From: Actinopolymorpha pittospori
Lineage (GTDB): Bacteria > Actinomycetota > Actinomycetes > Propionibacteriales > Actinopolymorphaceae
Direction of reading: 5' to 3'
DNA: 64,000 nucleotides
Assembly: GCF_014873875.1 (NCBI RefSeq)
Contig: NZ_JADBEM010000001.1
Location: 4,836,001 to 4,900,000 of the forward strand
The first letter of the stretch is position 1, and every line of letters starts with the position of its first letter. The position numbers and the translations under genes are program-made. The notes beneath the pieces are model-generated. The model did no database searches. It saw only the letters and a list, made by a program, of their open reading frames with translations, and was not told the origin of the DNA. Below, one piece after another: positions 9,788 through 18,233 of this stretch.

Positions 9788-12409
9788 ATGCAGCCGACCC
9801 GATTCCGAACCGCCGACGGAACGGAGGCGGTGCCGCCTGTTGGCGGTGGATGGCTGCGGCACCTGCGCCTGCGGGCCCGCGAGAGTGTCTTCGACCGGAT
9901 CCGCGCGCTGAACGGGTCGTTCCAGCTGGTCGGCTGGGAGAACAGCCTCCGGGCCGTCCGCTACGCGCTCTACCGGGGCTGGCTGGACCGCCAACTTCCC
10001 GAGGCCACGCCGCGGCCCGCCCGGATGCCGGGCCGGTTGGAGAGCGCCGTCGAGATACCGGGTGGTGCACGTTTCTCGTTCACCGTGGTCCAGTCCGGTA
10101 CCGCCGAACCTGCCGTCGAACCTCGGCCGATCTGGGCCGGCGGGACGTCCCGGCCCACGGCGGGCCGAACACCGGCCACGCCCCGGTCTGCGGCCCTGCC
10201 GCGCTCGGCCGACCGCGTGACCCTGGAGGTCCAGTTCCTCTCCGGCGGCGGAATCTTCGTGGGCTGGAACGGCGCCGCGCCCACACCGTCGTACGCGCTC
10301 GGGGTCTTCGGCGAGCGGTCCACGCGAGGCAAAGGGCCGGCGCCGGCCGAGGACAGCCGGCTCGGTCGGGCGGGGGAGGGCTGGTCCGTGGGTGCGGGTG
10401 ACCTGACCGTCACCGTCGACCACGGTGGCGGTCTGACCTTCCGGACGACCGCGAACGTGGACACCGGGGGATCAGGCGCCGGGGGATCAGGCACCGGGGG
10501 ATCGGACGTCGGCGGGACCGAGGCGCGCGCACTGCGCTACGACCCGCCACCGCGCTGGGAGGGCGACACCTGGGCGCACCGCAGCGTGCTCGACAGCGAC
10601 GCGGCGGTCCTCGGGCTCGGCGGGCGCAGCGCCCGATCGGACCGGCAGGGGCGCACGTACCGGCTCTGGAACTCCGACCCGGGCGGCACCTACGCCCTCG
10701 GCGACGACCCGCTCTCGTTGTCGGTCCCGGTCTACCTCGTGGCCGCCGACTCAGGCGGCCACCTGGTGTTCTACGACAACAGCCACGACGGCTCGATCGA
10801 GGTCGGCGAGGAGGTCACGACCCGGCTGAGCGGCGGTCCACTGCGCTACTACGTCTTTCCGGGGACGCCCGCCCAGGCGCTCGACGCCTACACCGCGCTG
10901 ACCGGGCGCCCTGCCCTGCCGCCTCGATGGGCCCTGGGCTACCAGCAGTCCCGTTGGGGCTATGGCAGTCAGGAGGCGGTGCGCGACGTCGCCGCGGAGT
11001 TCGCCGCGCACGACCTGCCGTTGTCCGCGATGTGGCTCGACATCGACCACCTGGACCGGCACCGTCCGTTCAACGTCGACACCCGCCGCTACCCCGACGT
11101 CGGCGGTCTCGCCGCCACCCTCGGCGAACGCGGCGTCCACGTGGTCGTCATCGCCGACCCCGGCGTCGCGAAGGACCGGCGGGACCCGGTCTACCGGAGC
11201 GGGCTCACGGCTGATGTGTTCTGCCGGGATGCCCACGGCCATGTGGTGACCGGGGTGGTCTGGCCCGGCGCGACGGTGTTCCCCGACTTCACGGCGCAGC
11301 GGACCAGGGACTGGTGGAGCGGGCTCTACCGCACCTACACCGAGATGGGTGTCGACGGTTTCTGGCACGACATGAACGAGCCGTCGGTGTTCGCGGCCTG
11401 GGGCGACGGGACGCTGCCGTTGTCGACCCGGCACGACCTGGACGGCCGGGGCGGCGACCACCGGGAGGCGCACAACCTCTACGCGCTGCTGCTCAACCAC
11501 GCGGGGTTCGAGGGCGTCCACCGGCTCCGCCCTGAGCGGCGTCCCTTCCTGCTCTCGCGGTCGGGTTTCGCCGGGCTCCAGCGGTACGCGGGCACCTGGT
11601 CCGGCGACATCGGCACCTCGTGGGAGGGGTTGCGGATGAGCCTCGCCTTCACGATCGGGCTGGGCTGTTCCGGCATCCCGTACTCCGGTCCCGACATCGG
11701 AGGCTTCGACGGGCACCCCGGCGACGAGTTGTACGTCCGCTGGTTCGAGCTCGGCGCCTACCTGCCGTTCTTCCGGGTGCACTGCGCGGCGTCGCTGCCG
11801 CGGCGGGAGCCCTGGGCGCTGGGGCCGGAGGTCCTGGCGCAGGTCCGCCCCGCGCTGCGCGAGCGGTATGAGCTGATGCCGTACTGGTACACGTTGGCGT
11901 GGGAGGCGCACCGCAGCGGGGCGCCGTACGTCCGACCCATGTTGTGGGCGGATCCGGTCGACGCCGGGCTGCGCTGGGAGGACGACCAGTTCCTGCTCGG
12001 CGACGCCTTGTTGGTCGCGCCGGTGCTCGCCGAGGGCGAGCGGGAGCGCAGGGTCCGGCTGCCGCGCGGCCGGTGGTACGACCGGCGTACCGGAGTCGCC
12101 TACGACGGCCCCGGGCACGTGAGCGTGCCCGCGCCACTCGATGCGACCCCCGTCCTGGTCCGCGGGGGAGCCGTGGTTCCGACCGAACGGGACGGGCAGA
12201 TCACCCTCGAGGCCTACCTGCCCGGCCCCGACGACGATGCCGAACCGGGTGGCCTGCTCGTCACCGACGCGGGGGACGGATTCGATGAGCCGGTTCGCGA
12301 GCGGTTCAGCGTCGACCATGCCACGGACGGGACGCCGGTCGTCCGCTACGACGGCCCCGCGCCGGCGCTGCCCTACGACGTGCGGTGGTGTGGGACCGAC
12401 GGCTCCTGA
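9788..12409 (+). CDS. Glycoside hydrolase family 31 alpha-glucosidase
   Basis: This 873-residue enzyme should release glucose (or xylose) from the non-reducing end of alpha-linked oligosaccharides by a retaining mechanism. The nucleophile motif is DGFWHDMNEPSVF, with Asp at residue 528. The likely acid/base is in TWSGDIGTSWEGL. The signature WLDIDHLDRHRPFNVD is upstream of these, and the C-terminal beta domains follow (FLLGDALLVAPV). There is no signal peptide, so it is probably cytoplasmic. The N-terminal region holds a glycine/serine linker coded by 15-base repeats (10464-10508). ATG at 9788 has a GAAGGGAG ribosome site. Confidence 0.93.
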   Translation: MQPTRFRTADGTEAVPPVGGGWLRHLRLRARESVFDRIRALNGSFQLVGWENSLRAVRYALYRGWLDRQLPEATPRPARMPGRLESAVEIPGGARFSFTVVQSGTAEPAVEPRPIWAGGTSRPTAGRTPATPRSAALPRSADRVTLEVQFLSGGGIFVGWNGAAPTPSYALGVFGERSTRGKGPAPAEDSRLGRAGEGWSVGAGDLTVTVDHGGGLTFRTTANVDTGGSGAGGSGTGGSDVGGTEARALRYDPPPRWEGDTWAHRSVLDSDAAVLGLGGRSARSDRQGRTYRLWNSDPGGTYALGDDPLSLSVPVYLVAADSGGHLVFYDNSHDGSIEVGEEVTTRLSGGPLRYYVFPGTPAQALDAYTALTGRPALPPRWALGYQQSRWGYGSQEAVRDVAAEFAAHDLPLSAMWLDIDHLDRHRPFNVDTRRYPDVGGLAATLGERGVHVVVIADPGVAKDRRDPVYRSGLTADVFCRDAHGHVVTGVVWPGATVFPDFTAQRTRDWWSGLYRTYTEMGVDGFWHDMNEPSVFAAWGDGTLPLSTRHDLDGRGGDHREAHNLYALLLNHAGFEGVHRLRPERRPFLLSRSGFAGLQRYAGTWSGDIGTSWEGLRMSLAFTIGLGCSGIPYSGPDIGGFDGHPGDELYVRWFELGAYLPFFRVHCAASLPRREPWALGPEVLAQVRPALRERYELMPYWYTLAWEAHRSGAPYVRPMLWADPVDAGLRWEDDQFLLGDALLVAPVLAEGERERRVRLPRGRWYDRRTGVAYDGPGHVSVPAPLDATPVLVRGGAVVPTERDGQITLEAYLPGPDDDAEPGGLLVTDAGDGFDEPVRERFSVDHATDGTPVVRYDGPAPALPYDVRWCGTDGS
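10464..10508 (+). repeat. Three 15-bp tandem repeats inside the GH31 gene
   Basis: The unit CCGGGGGATCAGGCG occurs three times in a row with a few substitutions (10464-10478, 10479-10493, 10494-10508). It adds Gly-Gly-Ser-type pentads to the N-terminal domain of the alpha-glucosidase. Repeat number could vary between strains without a frame change. Confidence 0.85.
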
Positions 12410-12568
12410 GGGGTGCCTGCTGGCTCGCGGTCGACGTGGGAGTCCGCTGGGCCCGGGACGTCGGAAAGGCTCGTTCCGGCGCGCGGATTGAGGACAGAAA
12501 CTGGCCGCTTGGCTGGACAGCTTCGTGGTTGTCGCACACAGCGACTCCGACGACGAAAGGCCAGACCG

Positions 12569-13111
12569 ATGCCTTGGACCCTCGTAGACCAGGAAGCCCA
12601 CGGCGACGAGGCCGGAGCGCTGCTCGGCTTCCTGGATGCACAGCGCCGTGCCATCCGCCGCACGCTCCACGGCCTCACCGACGAGCAGGCCGGCACGAAG
12701 CCGTCGGCGAGCGAACTCTCCCTCGCCGGGTTGCTCAAGCACGTCGCCGAGGTCGAACAGGGCTGGGTCGAGGACGCCAAGGGCGTCCCGCACTCGATCC
12801 ACCGAGACACGACGAACTGGCACCTGAGCTTCGAGTTGGAGGGTGAGCAGACGGTCGCGTGGGTGCACGACTTCTGGGACGACGTGGCGGCCGAGACGGA
12901 GAAGTTCATCCGCTCCCTGCCCGACCTGGACGGCACCTTCCCGTTGCCTCCCGCCCCGTGGTTCCCGCCGCAGAGCGTGCGATCCGTGCGTTTCATGCTG
13001 CTCACCCTGATCCAGGAGATGGCCCGGCACGCGGGCCACGCCGACGTGATCCGGGAGTCGCTCGACGGCGCGACGGCGTACGACCTCATGGCGCGTACCA
13101 ATGCCGGCTGA
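12569..13111 (+). CDS. DinB-family (DUF664-like) protein
   Basis: The 180-residue protein has the four-helix DinB/YfiT layout: helix 1 ALLGFLDAQRRAIRRTLHGLTDEQA, the phrase SLAGLLKHVAEVEQGWVED with a conserved His, and a late HAGHADVIRESLDG block with two more His residues. Together these could form the metal site. In actinobacteria such proteins include mycothiol- or bacillithiol-dependent transferases, and that role is possible here but not shown. ATG at 12569 gives the family start MPWTLVDQEAHGDE. A strong terminator follows, shared with the convergent serA gene. Confidence 0.82.
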   Translation: MPWTLVDQEAHGDEAGALLGFLDAQRRAIRRTLHGLTDEQAGTKPSASELSLAGLLKHVAEVEQGWVEDAKGVPHSIHRDTTNWHLSFELEGEQTVAWVHDFWDDVAAETEKFIRSLPDLDGTFPLPPAPWFPPQSVRSVRFMLLTLIQEMARHAGHADVIRESLDGATAYDLMARTNAG

Positions 13112-13170
13112 GGCGTCAACCAGGTCTGGACACGAGGACAGGTCTGGCGCGAGGAACGGATCTGGACACG

Positions 13171-13205
13171 AAGAAGGAGCGGGCCGAGGAAGCCCGCTCC
13201 TTCTT
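13171..13205. terminator. Bidirectional terminator between DinB gene and serA
   Basis: A perfect 14-bp inverted repeat (AAGAAGGAGCGGGC and its complement, loop of 7) lies between two convergent stop codons. Its outer A/T-containing base pairs give a short T-run in both directions. Confidence 0.88.
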
Positions 13206-13239
13206 CGCGCCGTGTCCCGGAGGAGATCCGGGCCGGCCC

Positions 13240-14460
13240 CTAGGAGAGCTGTCGGAGCCGGATGGTCTCCGGCATGTCGGTGAGGATGCGCGTCACCTGA
13301 GCCGAGGCCGGCGCGCCGATGTCGGTGATGACGTAGCCGATCTGGCCGCGGGTGCCGAGGTACTGACCCTCGATGTTGACCCCGTGCTCGGCGAGGAGGC
13401 CGTTGATGGTGGCGAGCACGCCGGGGGTGTTGACGTGGACGTGCGCGAGCCGGTGCGTGCCCACCCGCTCCGGAAGGGCGAGGGCCGGCAGGTTGACGCT
13501 CAGGGACGTGTTGCCGTCGTCGGCGTAGTGGCGCAGCTTGGACGCCACGAAGCGGCCGATGTCCTGCTGTGCCTCTTCGGTCGACCCACCGACGTGCGGG
13601 GTGAGGATGACGTTGGACAAGCCACGCAGCTCGGACTCGAAGGCCTCGCCGCGCCGCTTCGGCTCCTGCGGGAACACGTCGACCGCCGCGCCGGCGAGGT
13701 GGCCGGACTCGATGTGCCGGCGCAGCGACTCGTGGTCGACGAGGAACCCGCGGGAGAGGTTGAGGAAGATCGCGCCCTGGCGCATCCGGGCGAACTCCGC
13801 CTCGCCGAACATCCCCATGTTTCCGGGCCGGCCGTCGACGTGCAGCGTCACGATGTCGACGGACTCGAGCAGCTCCTCCATCGACGAGCAGCGGACGGCG
13901 TTGCCCAGCGCGAGCTTGTCGTCGATGTCGAAGAAGTGGACCGACATGCCGAGCGTCTCGGCGAGGACGGACAGCTGGCTGCCGATGTTGCCGTAACCGA
14001 CGATGCCGAGCCGGCGGCCGCGGACCTCGTGGCTGCCGGTGGCCGACTTGTCCCAGATGCCGGCGTGCATGTCGCGGCTCTTGTCGGTCAGCCGCCGGGT
14101 GAGGGCGATGATCTCGGCGATGGCGAGCTCGACGACGCTGCGGGTGTTGGAGAAGGGGGCGTTGAACACCGCGACACCCCGGTCGGTCGCGGCTGGGAGG
14201 TCGATCTGGTTGGTGCCGATGCAGAAGGCACCGACCGCGAGCAGGCTGTCTGCCTTGTCCAGGACCGCGCTCGTGAGGTGCGTGGTCGATCGGATCCCGA
14301 GCAGGTGGACACCGCCGACCCGCTCGGCGAGGTCGTTCTCGCCCAGCGCTCCGTCGTGGGTCTCGACCTGGAATCCCGCGCCCGAGAGCAGCTCGGTCGC
14401 GTCGGGGTGGATGTTTTCCAGGAGCAGGACTTTGATCTTGTCCTCTGCGATCGGGGCCAT
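13240..14460 (-). CDS. serA: D-3-phosphoglycerate dehydrogenase, short ACT form
   Basis: SerA catalyses the first step of serine synthesis, oxidising 3-phosphoglycerate with NAD. At 406 residues it matches the E. coli type, not the longer mycobacterial type with an intervening domain. The NAD motif GYGNIG is at residues 155-160. A single C-terminal ACT domain (about 335-406) should bind serine as feedback inhibitor. I used ATG at 14458-14460 (MAPIAEDKIKVLLLENIH). An upstream start would add 16 residues that do not look like the family. It may coexist with a long-form SerA elsewhere. Confidence 0.93.
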   Translation of the reverse strand: MAPIAEDKIKVLLLENIHPDATELLSGAGFQVETHDGALGENDLAERVGGVHLLGIRSTTHLTSAVLDKADSLLAVGAFCIGTNQIDLPAATDRGVAVFNAPFSNTRSVVELAIAEIIALTRRLTDKSRDMHAGIWDKSATGSHEVRGRRLGIVGYGNIGSQLSVLAETLGMSVHFFDIDDKLALGNAVRCSSMEELLESVDIVTLHVDGRPGNMGMFGEAEFARMRQGAIFLNLSRGFLVDHESLRRHIESGHLAGAAVDVFPQEPKRRGEAFESELRGLSNVILTPHVGGSTEEAQQDIGRFVASKLRHYADDGNTSLSVNLPALALPERVGTHRLAHVHVNTPGVLATINGLLAEHGVNIEGQYLGTRGQIGYVITDIGAPASAQVTRILTDMPETIRLRQLS

Positions 14461-14574
14461 GCACACGATGGTGCCCCCTCGCCTTCGAGAAGGCACACCC
14501 GGGTCCACCGTGCAGAACGCCCGTGATCGACCCGGCTGAGCGTAAACCTGGGGTTAACGGTCAGGATATGGGCG

Positions 14575-16107
14575 ATGACGTCATTTCGGTGGTGGATCGT
14601 CGCGGCCCTGGCCGTGACGACGACCGCGGGGTACGGCGTCCTGTCGTACGCGTTCGCAGTCTTCCTCGTCCCGATGCAGCACGACCTGGGAGCGGGCCGG
14701 ACCGCGATCACCGCGGCGCAGACGCTCAGCCTGCTGGCAGCCGCCGTGGCGGCGGTCCCGGCCGGACGCTTTCTGGACCGGCACGGCGGTCGGGCCCTCA
14801 TGGTGTGCTGCTCCCTCGCCGCGACGGGCCTGGTGCTGGCCTGGTCGCGGGTCGAGAACGTCCTGCAGTTGTACGCCGTCTCGATCGGGCTCGGCCTCGC
14901 GACGGCCGGAGTGCTCTACGAGGCGGCCTTCGCGGTCGTGGTCACGTGGTTCCAGGACCAGCGGCGTGGGACGGCGATGCTCGCCATCACGATCGTCGGC
15001 GGGTTCGCCTCGACGATCTTCATCCCGCTGTCCGGACTGCTGGTGGAGTGGTACGGCTGGCGGCGGGCGCTCGTCGTCCTCGCGCTGGTCTACGGCTGCC
15101 TCACGGTTCCGCTGCACGCACTGGTGCGCTCGCCCCGCTCACCCGACCGGGTGAGGGGCCGGTCGCCACGTGGGGCGCGCCGAGGCCGTCGGGCCGATCG
15201 CGCGCACCCACCAGCGACGGCGGACCGTCGGCGCACCCTTGGAATGGCGCTGCGTGATCCGGCGTACTGGATGATCGGCGCGGCCTTCGTCACCCAGGGC
15301 GTCGGCGTCTTCGTGATCGGGGTGCACCTGGTCGCCTACCTGCACGAGCTCGGCCACTCGCCGACGGTCGCGGCCGGCGTCGCCGGGCTGCTCGGCGTCT
15401 TGTCGGTCGCCGGCCGGGTCGCGACCACGGCGGCGCAGCGGCGGTTCGCCGTCACCTCCGTGGTCGCGGTGATCTTCGTCGTCCAGGCGGCCGGCCTGGC
15501 GCTGCTGCCGATCGCCGGCCGCGACCTGATCGGTGCGGTGGCCTGCGTGCTCGCGGTCGGGCTCGGCTTCGGTGTGAGCACGATCGCCCGGCCGGCGATG
15601 GTGGCCGAGCGGTACGGCGTCGCCGACTACGCCACCCTCGCCGGGCTGCTCGCGGCGTTCCTCATGGTCTCGAAGGCGCTCACACCGCTCGGCGCGGCCT
15701 GGCTACGCACCACTTCCGGCAGCTACACGCCCGTCATGGCCATCTGTGCCCTCACCAGCCTCGTCGGTGCGTTCGCCCTGGTCCTCGTCGGTCGGCGACC
15801 GGCTCGACAGCCCGATGGACGCGGCGGCGGCGACGAAGCAGAGCAGGCCCGCGCCGGTGAAGGCGAGGGTGTAGCTGCCCATGTCGTCCCGGATCACCCC
15901 GGCGGCGGTGGCCGCGACGGCGGCGCCGAGTTGGTGGGCGGCGAAGACCCAGCCGAAGACGATCGGCCCGGCCGTTCCGAAGTGCGTACGGCACAAGGCG
16001 ATGGTCGGCGGCACCGTGGCCACCCAGTCCAGGCCGTAGAACACGATGAAGATCAGCAGGCTCGGGTGCGCGGAGGCGTCCAGCAGCGAGGGCAGCAGGA
16101 GCAGTGA
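14575..16107 (+). CDS. MFS transporter with antisense-coded C-terminal extension
   Basis: The first about 408 residues form a complete 12-segment MFS permease (oxalate/formate antiporter-like group), ending with a last membrane segment GSYTPVMAICALTSLVGAF near position 15798. No stop codon follows. The frame runs on for about 100 more residues of low-complexity Gly/Glu/Arg/Gln sequence that is simply the complement of the neighbouring MFS gene, and stops at 16105-16107. The overlap with that gene is 405 bases. The extension is unlikely to be functional sequence by design and suggests a deletion joined two 3' ends. ATG at 14575 has an AGGA site. No substrate is predictable. Confidence 0.78.
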   Translation: MTSFRWWIVAALAVTTTAGYGVLSYAFAVFLVPMQHDLGAGRTAITAAQTLSLLAAAVAAVPAGRFLDRHGGRALMVCCSLAATGLVLAWSRVENVLQLYAVSIGLGLATAGVLYEAAFAVVVTWFQDQRRGTAMLAITIVGGFASTIFIPLSGLLVEWYGWRRALVVLALVYGCLTVPLHALVRSPRSPDRVRGRSPRGARRGRRADRAHPPATADRRRTLGMALRDPAYWMIGAAFVTQGVGVFVIGVHLVAYLHELGHSPTVAAGVAGLLGVLSVAGRVATTAAQRRFAVTSVVAVIFVVQAAGLALLPIAGRDLIGAVACVLAVGLGFGVSTIARPAMVAERYGVADYATLAGLLAAFLMVSKALTPLGAAWLRTTSGSYTPVMAICALTSLVGAFALVLVGRRPARQPDGRGGGDEAEQARAGEGEGVAAHVVPDHPGGGGRDGGAELVGGEDPAEDDRPGRSEVRTAQGDGRRHRGHPVQAVEHDEDQQARVRGGVQQRGQQEQ

Positions 16108-17112
16108 CCCGCCACGCAGCGCGTAGTAGAGGCCGAGCAGCAGGGGTGCGGGTACCCGGTCGGTGAGCCAGCCGGAGATGACCGTTCCGACGACGTCGAG
16201 GACCCCGATCAGGGCGAGCAGGGACGCCGCCACCGGCTCGGGCATGCCGTGATCGTGGGCGGCCGGGATGAGGTGGATCTGGATCAGTCCGTTGGTGGAG
16301 ATGCCGCAGATCGCGAAGCCCACGGCCAGCAGCCAGAAGGCCTTGGTGCGGGCGGCGCCCGCGAGGACCGCGAGGGCGCGGCCGGCCGCGGGATGCGGCG
16401 TCGGTTCGTCGGGCTCGTCCTCGGAGGCGCCGTAGGCCCGGACGCCGACGTCACGCGGATGGTTCCAGAGGAAGAACACCACGAGCGGTACGACCGCGAG
16501 CGCCGCGATCGTGACCGTCCACGACGCCGTGCGCCAGCCGGAGCCCACCGCGAGTGTGGCGAGGATGGGCAGGAAGATGAGTCGCCCGGTCGCCCCGCCC
16601 GCGGTCAGCACCCCGGTGACGAGGCCGCGCTGCTTCACGAACCACCGCCCGGTGATGATCGCGACGAAGCCGAGCGCCATCGAGCCGGTGCCGAGGCCGA
16701 CCAGGATTCCCCAGCACAGGACCAGCTGCCAGCTCTGCGTCATGAAGACCGTCAGCCCGCTGCCGAGTGCGATCAGCAGCAGGGCGCAGGCGAGGACCCG
16801 GCGGATGCCGAACCGGTCCATGAGGGCCGCGGCGAACGGCGCCGTGAGCCCGTAGAGGACGAGGTTGATCGAGATGGCCAGGGAGATCGTGCCGCGGGAC
16901 CAGCCGAACTCCTCCTGCAGCGGGGTCACCAGGACGCCCGGTGTGGCGCCGAACCCCGCGGCGCCCACGAGCGCGAGCAGGGCCACCGCCGCGACGATCC
17001 AGGCACGGTGGATCCGCGGGAGGCCGCGGCGCGGCGCGGACGGGGTGGTGGAGCGAGTGGGCCGGGGCGGTGGGTGGGGAAGGGAACCGGACGTGTCGAC
17101 GGGCTCAGGCAC
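15703..17112 (-). CDS. MFS transporter (monocarboxylate/oxalate-type)
   Basis: This 469-residue protein has a Pro-rich cytoplasmic start, then 12 membrane segments beginning with the family phrase FGWSRGTISLAISINLVLYGL. It is related to the convergent transporter downstream; both final segments begin with GSYT. The MFS fold ends near 15803 and about 33 further residues (Asp/Glu/Gly rich) follow to a TAG at 15703. I chose GTG at 17110-17112 because it leaves 70 bases to the divergent GlxA-type regulator; longer starts overlap that gene. The regulator is a good candidate to control it. A CGAAG/CTTCG inverted repeat sits in the shared promoter at 17130-17143. Confidence 0.85.
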   Translation of the reverse strand: MPEPVDTSGSLPHPPPRPTRSTTPSAPRRGLPRIHRAWIVAAVALLALVGAAGFGATPGVLVTPLQEEFGWSRGTISLAISINLVLYGLTAPFAAALMDRFGIRRVLACALLLIALGSGLTVFMTQSWQLVLCWGILVGLGTGSMALGFVAIITGRWFVKQRGLVTGVLTAGGATGRLIFLPILATLAVGSGWRTASWTVTIAALAVVPLVVFFLWNHPRDVGVRAYGASEDEPDEPTPHPAAGRALAVLAGAARTKAFWLLAVGFAICGISTNGLIQIHLIPAAHDHGMPEPVAASLLALIGVLDVVGTVISGWLTDRVPAPLLLGLYYALRGGSLLLLPSLLDASAHPSLLIFIVFYGLDWVATVPPTIALCRTHFGTAGPIVFGWVFAAHQLGAAVAATAAGVIRDDMGSYTLAFTGAGLLCFVAAAASIGLSSRSPTDEDQGERTDEAGEGTDGHDGRVAAGSGA

Positions 17113-17182
17113 GGGACCAGCCTGGCGGACGAAGCCGACTTCGACGAGTGGCCCGAAGGCCAACCTGTGCAAGGATCGGGCC

Positions 17183-18196
17183 ATGGCAGCTGCTGGATGG
17201 AGCGATGACCAGCGGCACCGGATCGCGGTGCTCGCCCTGGACGGCGTCGTGGCCTTCGACCTGGGCGCGGCCACCCAGATCTTCCAGTCCGCCCGCGACG
17301 ACGCCGAACGCCGGCACTACGTCGTCCGGGTCGCGACCCCCGGCGGGGAGCCGGTCCGCGCGAGCGCGGGCTTCACGGTCCAGCCCGACCATGGGCTGGA
17401 GATCCTCACCGAAGCGCACACGGTCCTGGTCCCGGGCACCCACACCGGATCACCGTTGTTCGACGGCGCCCTGGACCCGGAGGTGGGGGAGGCGTTGCGG
17501 CAGGTGCTCGCGGCGGGTCGGCGGCTCATGTCGACCTGCACCGGGGCGTTCGTGCTCGCCGCGGCGGGCGTGCTGGACGGGCGGCCGGCGACCACGCACT
17601 GGGCGCATGCCGACCGGTTCCGCGAGCTCTACCCCAAGGTCCGGCTCGACCCCGAGGTGCTGTTCGTCGACGACGGCGACGTCCTGACCTCCGCCGGTGT
17701 CGCCGCCGGGATCGACCTGTGCCTGCACGTCGTCCGCCGCGACCACGGCGCCGAGGTCGCCAACCGGGTCGCTCGCAGGTGCGTGGTCCCGCCGTGGCGG
17801 GACGGCGGCCAGTCGCAGTACATCGAGCGCCCCGTTCCCTCGCCGACCGACACCACCACCGAGCCGACCCGACGGTGGATGGTCGAGAACCTCGGTGACC
17901 GGCTGGACCTGCCGGCGATGGCCGCGCACGCGCGGATGAGCGTGCGCACCTTCACCCGCAGGTTCCGGGAGGAGACGGGCCTGAGCCCGGGCAGCTGGCT
18001 CACGGGACAGCGGATCGAGCGGGCCCGGCACCTGCTGGAGCGGACGGAACTCCCTGTGGACCAGGTGGCGCGCGTCGCGGGCTTCGGCACGGCGGCCTCC
18101 CTGCGCCAGCACCTGCAGACCGCGCTCGGTGTCTCGCCGCAGGCCTACCGGCGGACCTTCCGCGGCTCGGCCCAGGACGCGACCCAGGAGTCCTGA
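17183..18196 (+). CDS. GlxA-family (DJ-1/PfpI-AraC) transcriptional regulator
   Basis: The 337-residue protein joins a DJ-1/PfpI-like ligand domain (about residues 8-185, with STCTGAFVLAAAG including the nucleophile-elbow Cys) to a C-terminal AraC-type domain with two helix-turn-helix units (MAAHARMSVRTFTRRFREETGLSP and VARVAGFGTAASLRQHL). Such proteins regulate neighbouring transport or catabolic genes. It is divergent from the MFS gene at 15703-17112, its most likely target. ATG at 17183 was chosen; the open frame extends further upstream but into that gene. Confidence 0.9.
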   Translation: MAAAGWSDDQRHRIAVLALDGVVAFDLGAATQIFQSARDDAERRHYVVRVATPGGEPVRASAGFTVQPDHGLEILTEAHTVLVPGTHTGSPLFDGALDPEVGEALRQVLAAGRRLMSTCTGAFVLAAAGVLDGRPATTHWAHADRFRELYPKVRLDPEVLFVDDGDVLTSAGVAAGIDLCLHVVRRDHGAEVANRVARRCVVPPWRDGGQSQYIERPVPSPTDTTTEPTRRWMVENLGDRLDLPAMAAHARMSVRTFTRRFREETGLSPGSWLTGQRIERARHLLERTELPVDQVARVAGFGTAASLRQHLQTALGVSPQAYRRTFRGSAQDATQES

Positions 18197-18223
18197 CCGA
18201 GTACGCCATGACCGGAGTACGCC
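18194..18223 (+). repeat. Short direct repeat between convergent regulators
   Basis: TGACCGAGTACGCC (18194-18207) is followed directly by TGACCGGAGTACGCC (18209-18223), a near-perfect direct repeat overlapping the stop codon of the GlxA-type gene. No function is evident. Confidence 0.6.
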
Positions 18224-18233
18224 GCCAGTGGCG

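Noticed and set aside
10751-14464. Very long open frame antisense to GH31 and through serA
   Set aside because: It crosses several genes with clear motifs, has Arg/Pro-rich low-complexity translation and no ribosome site; high GC makes such frames common.
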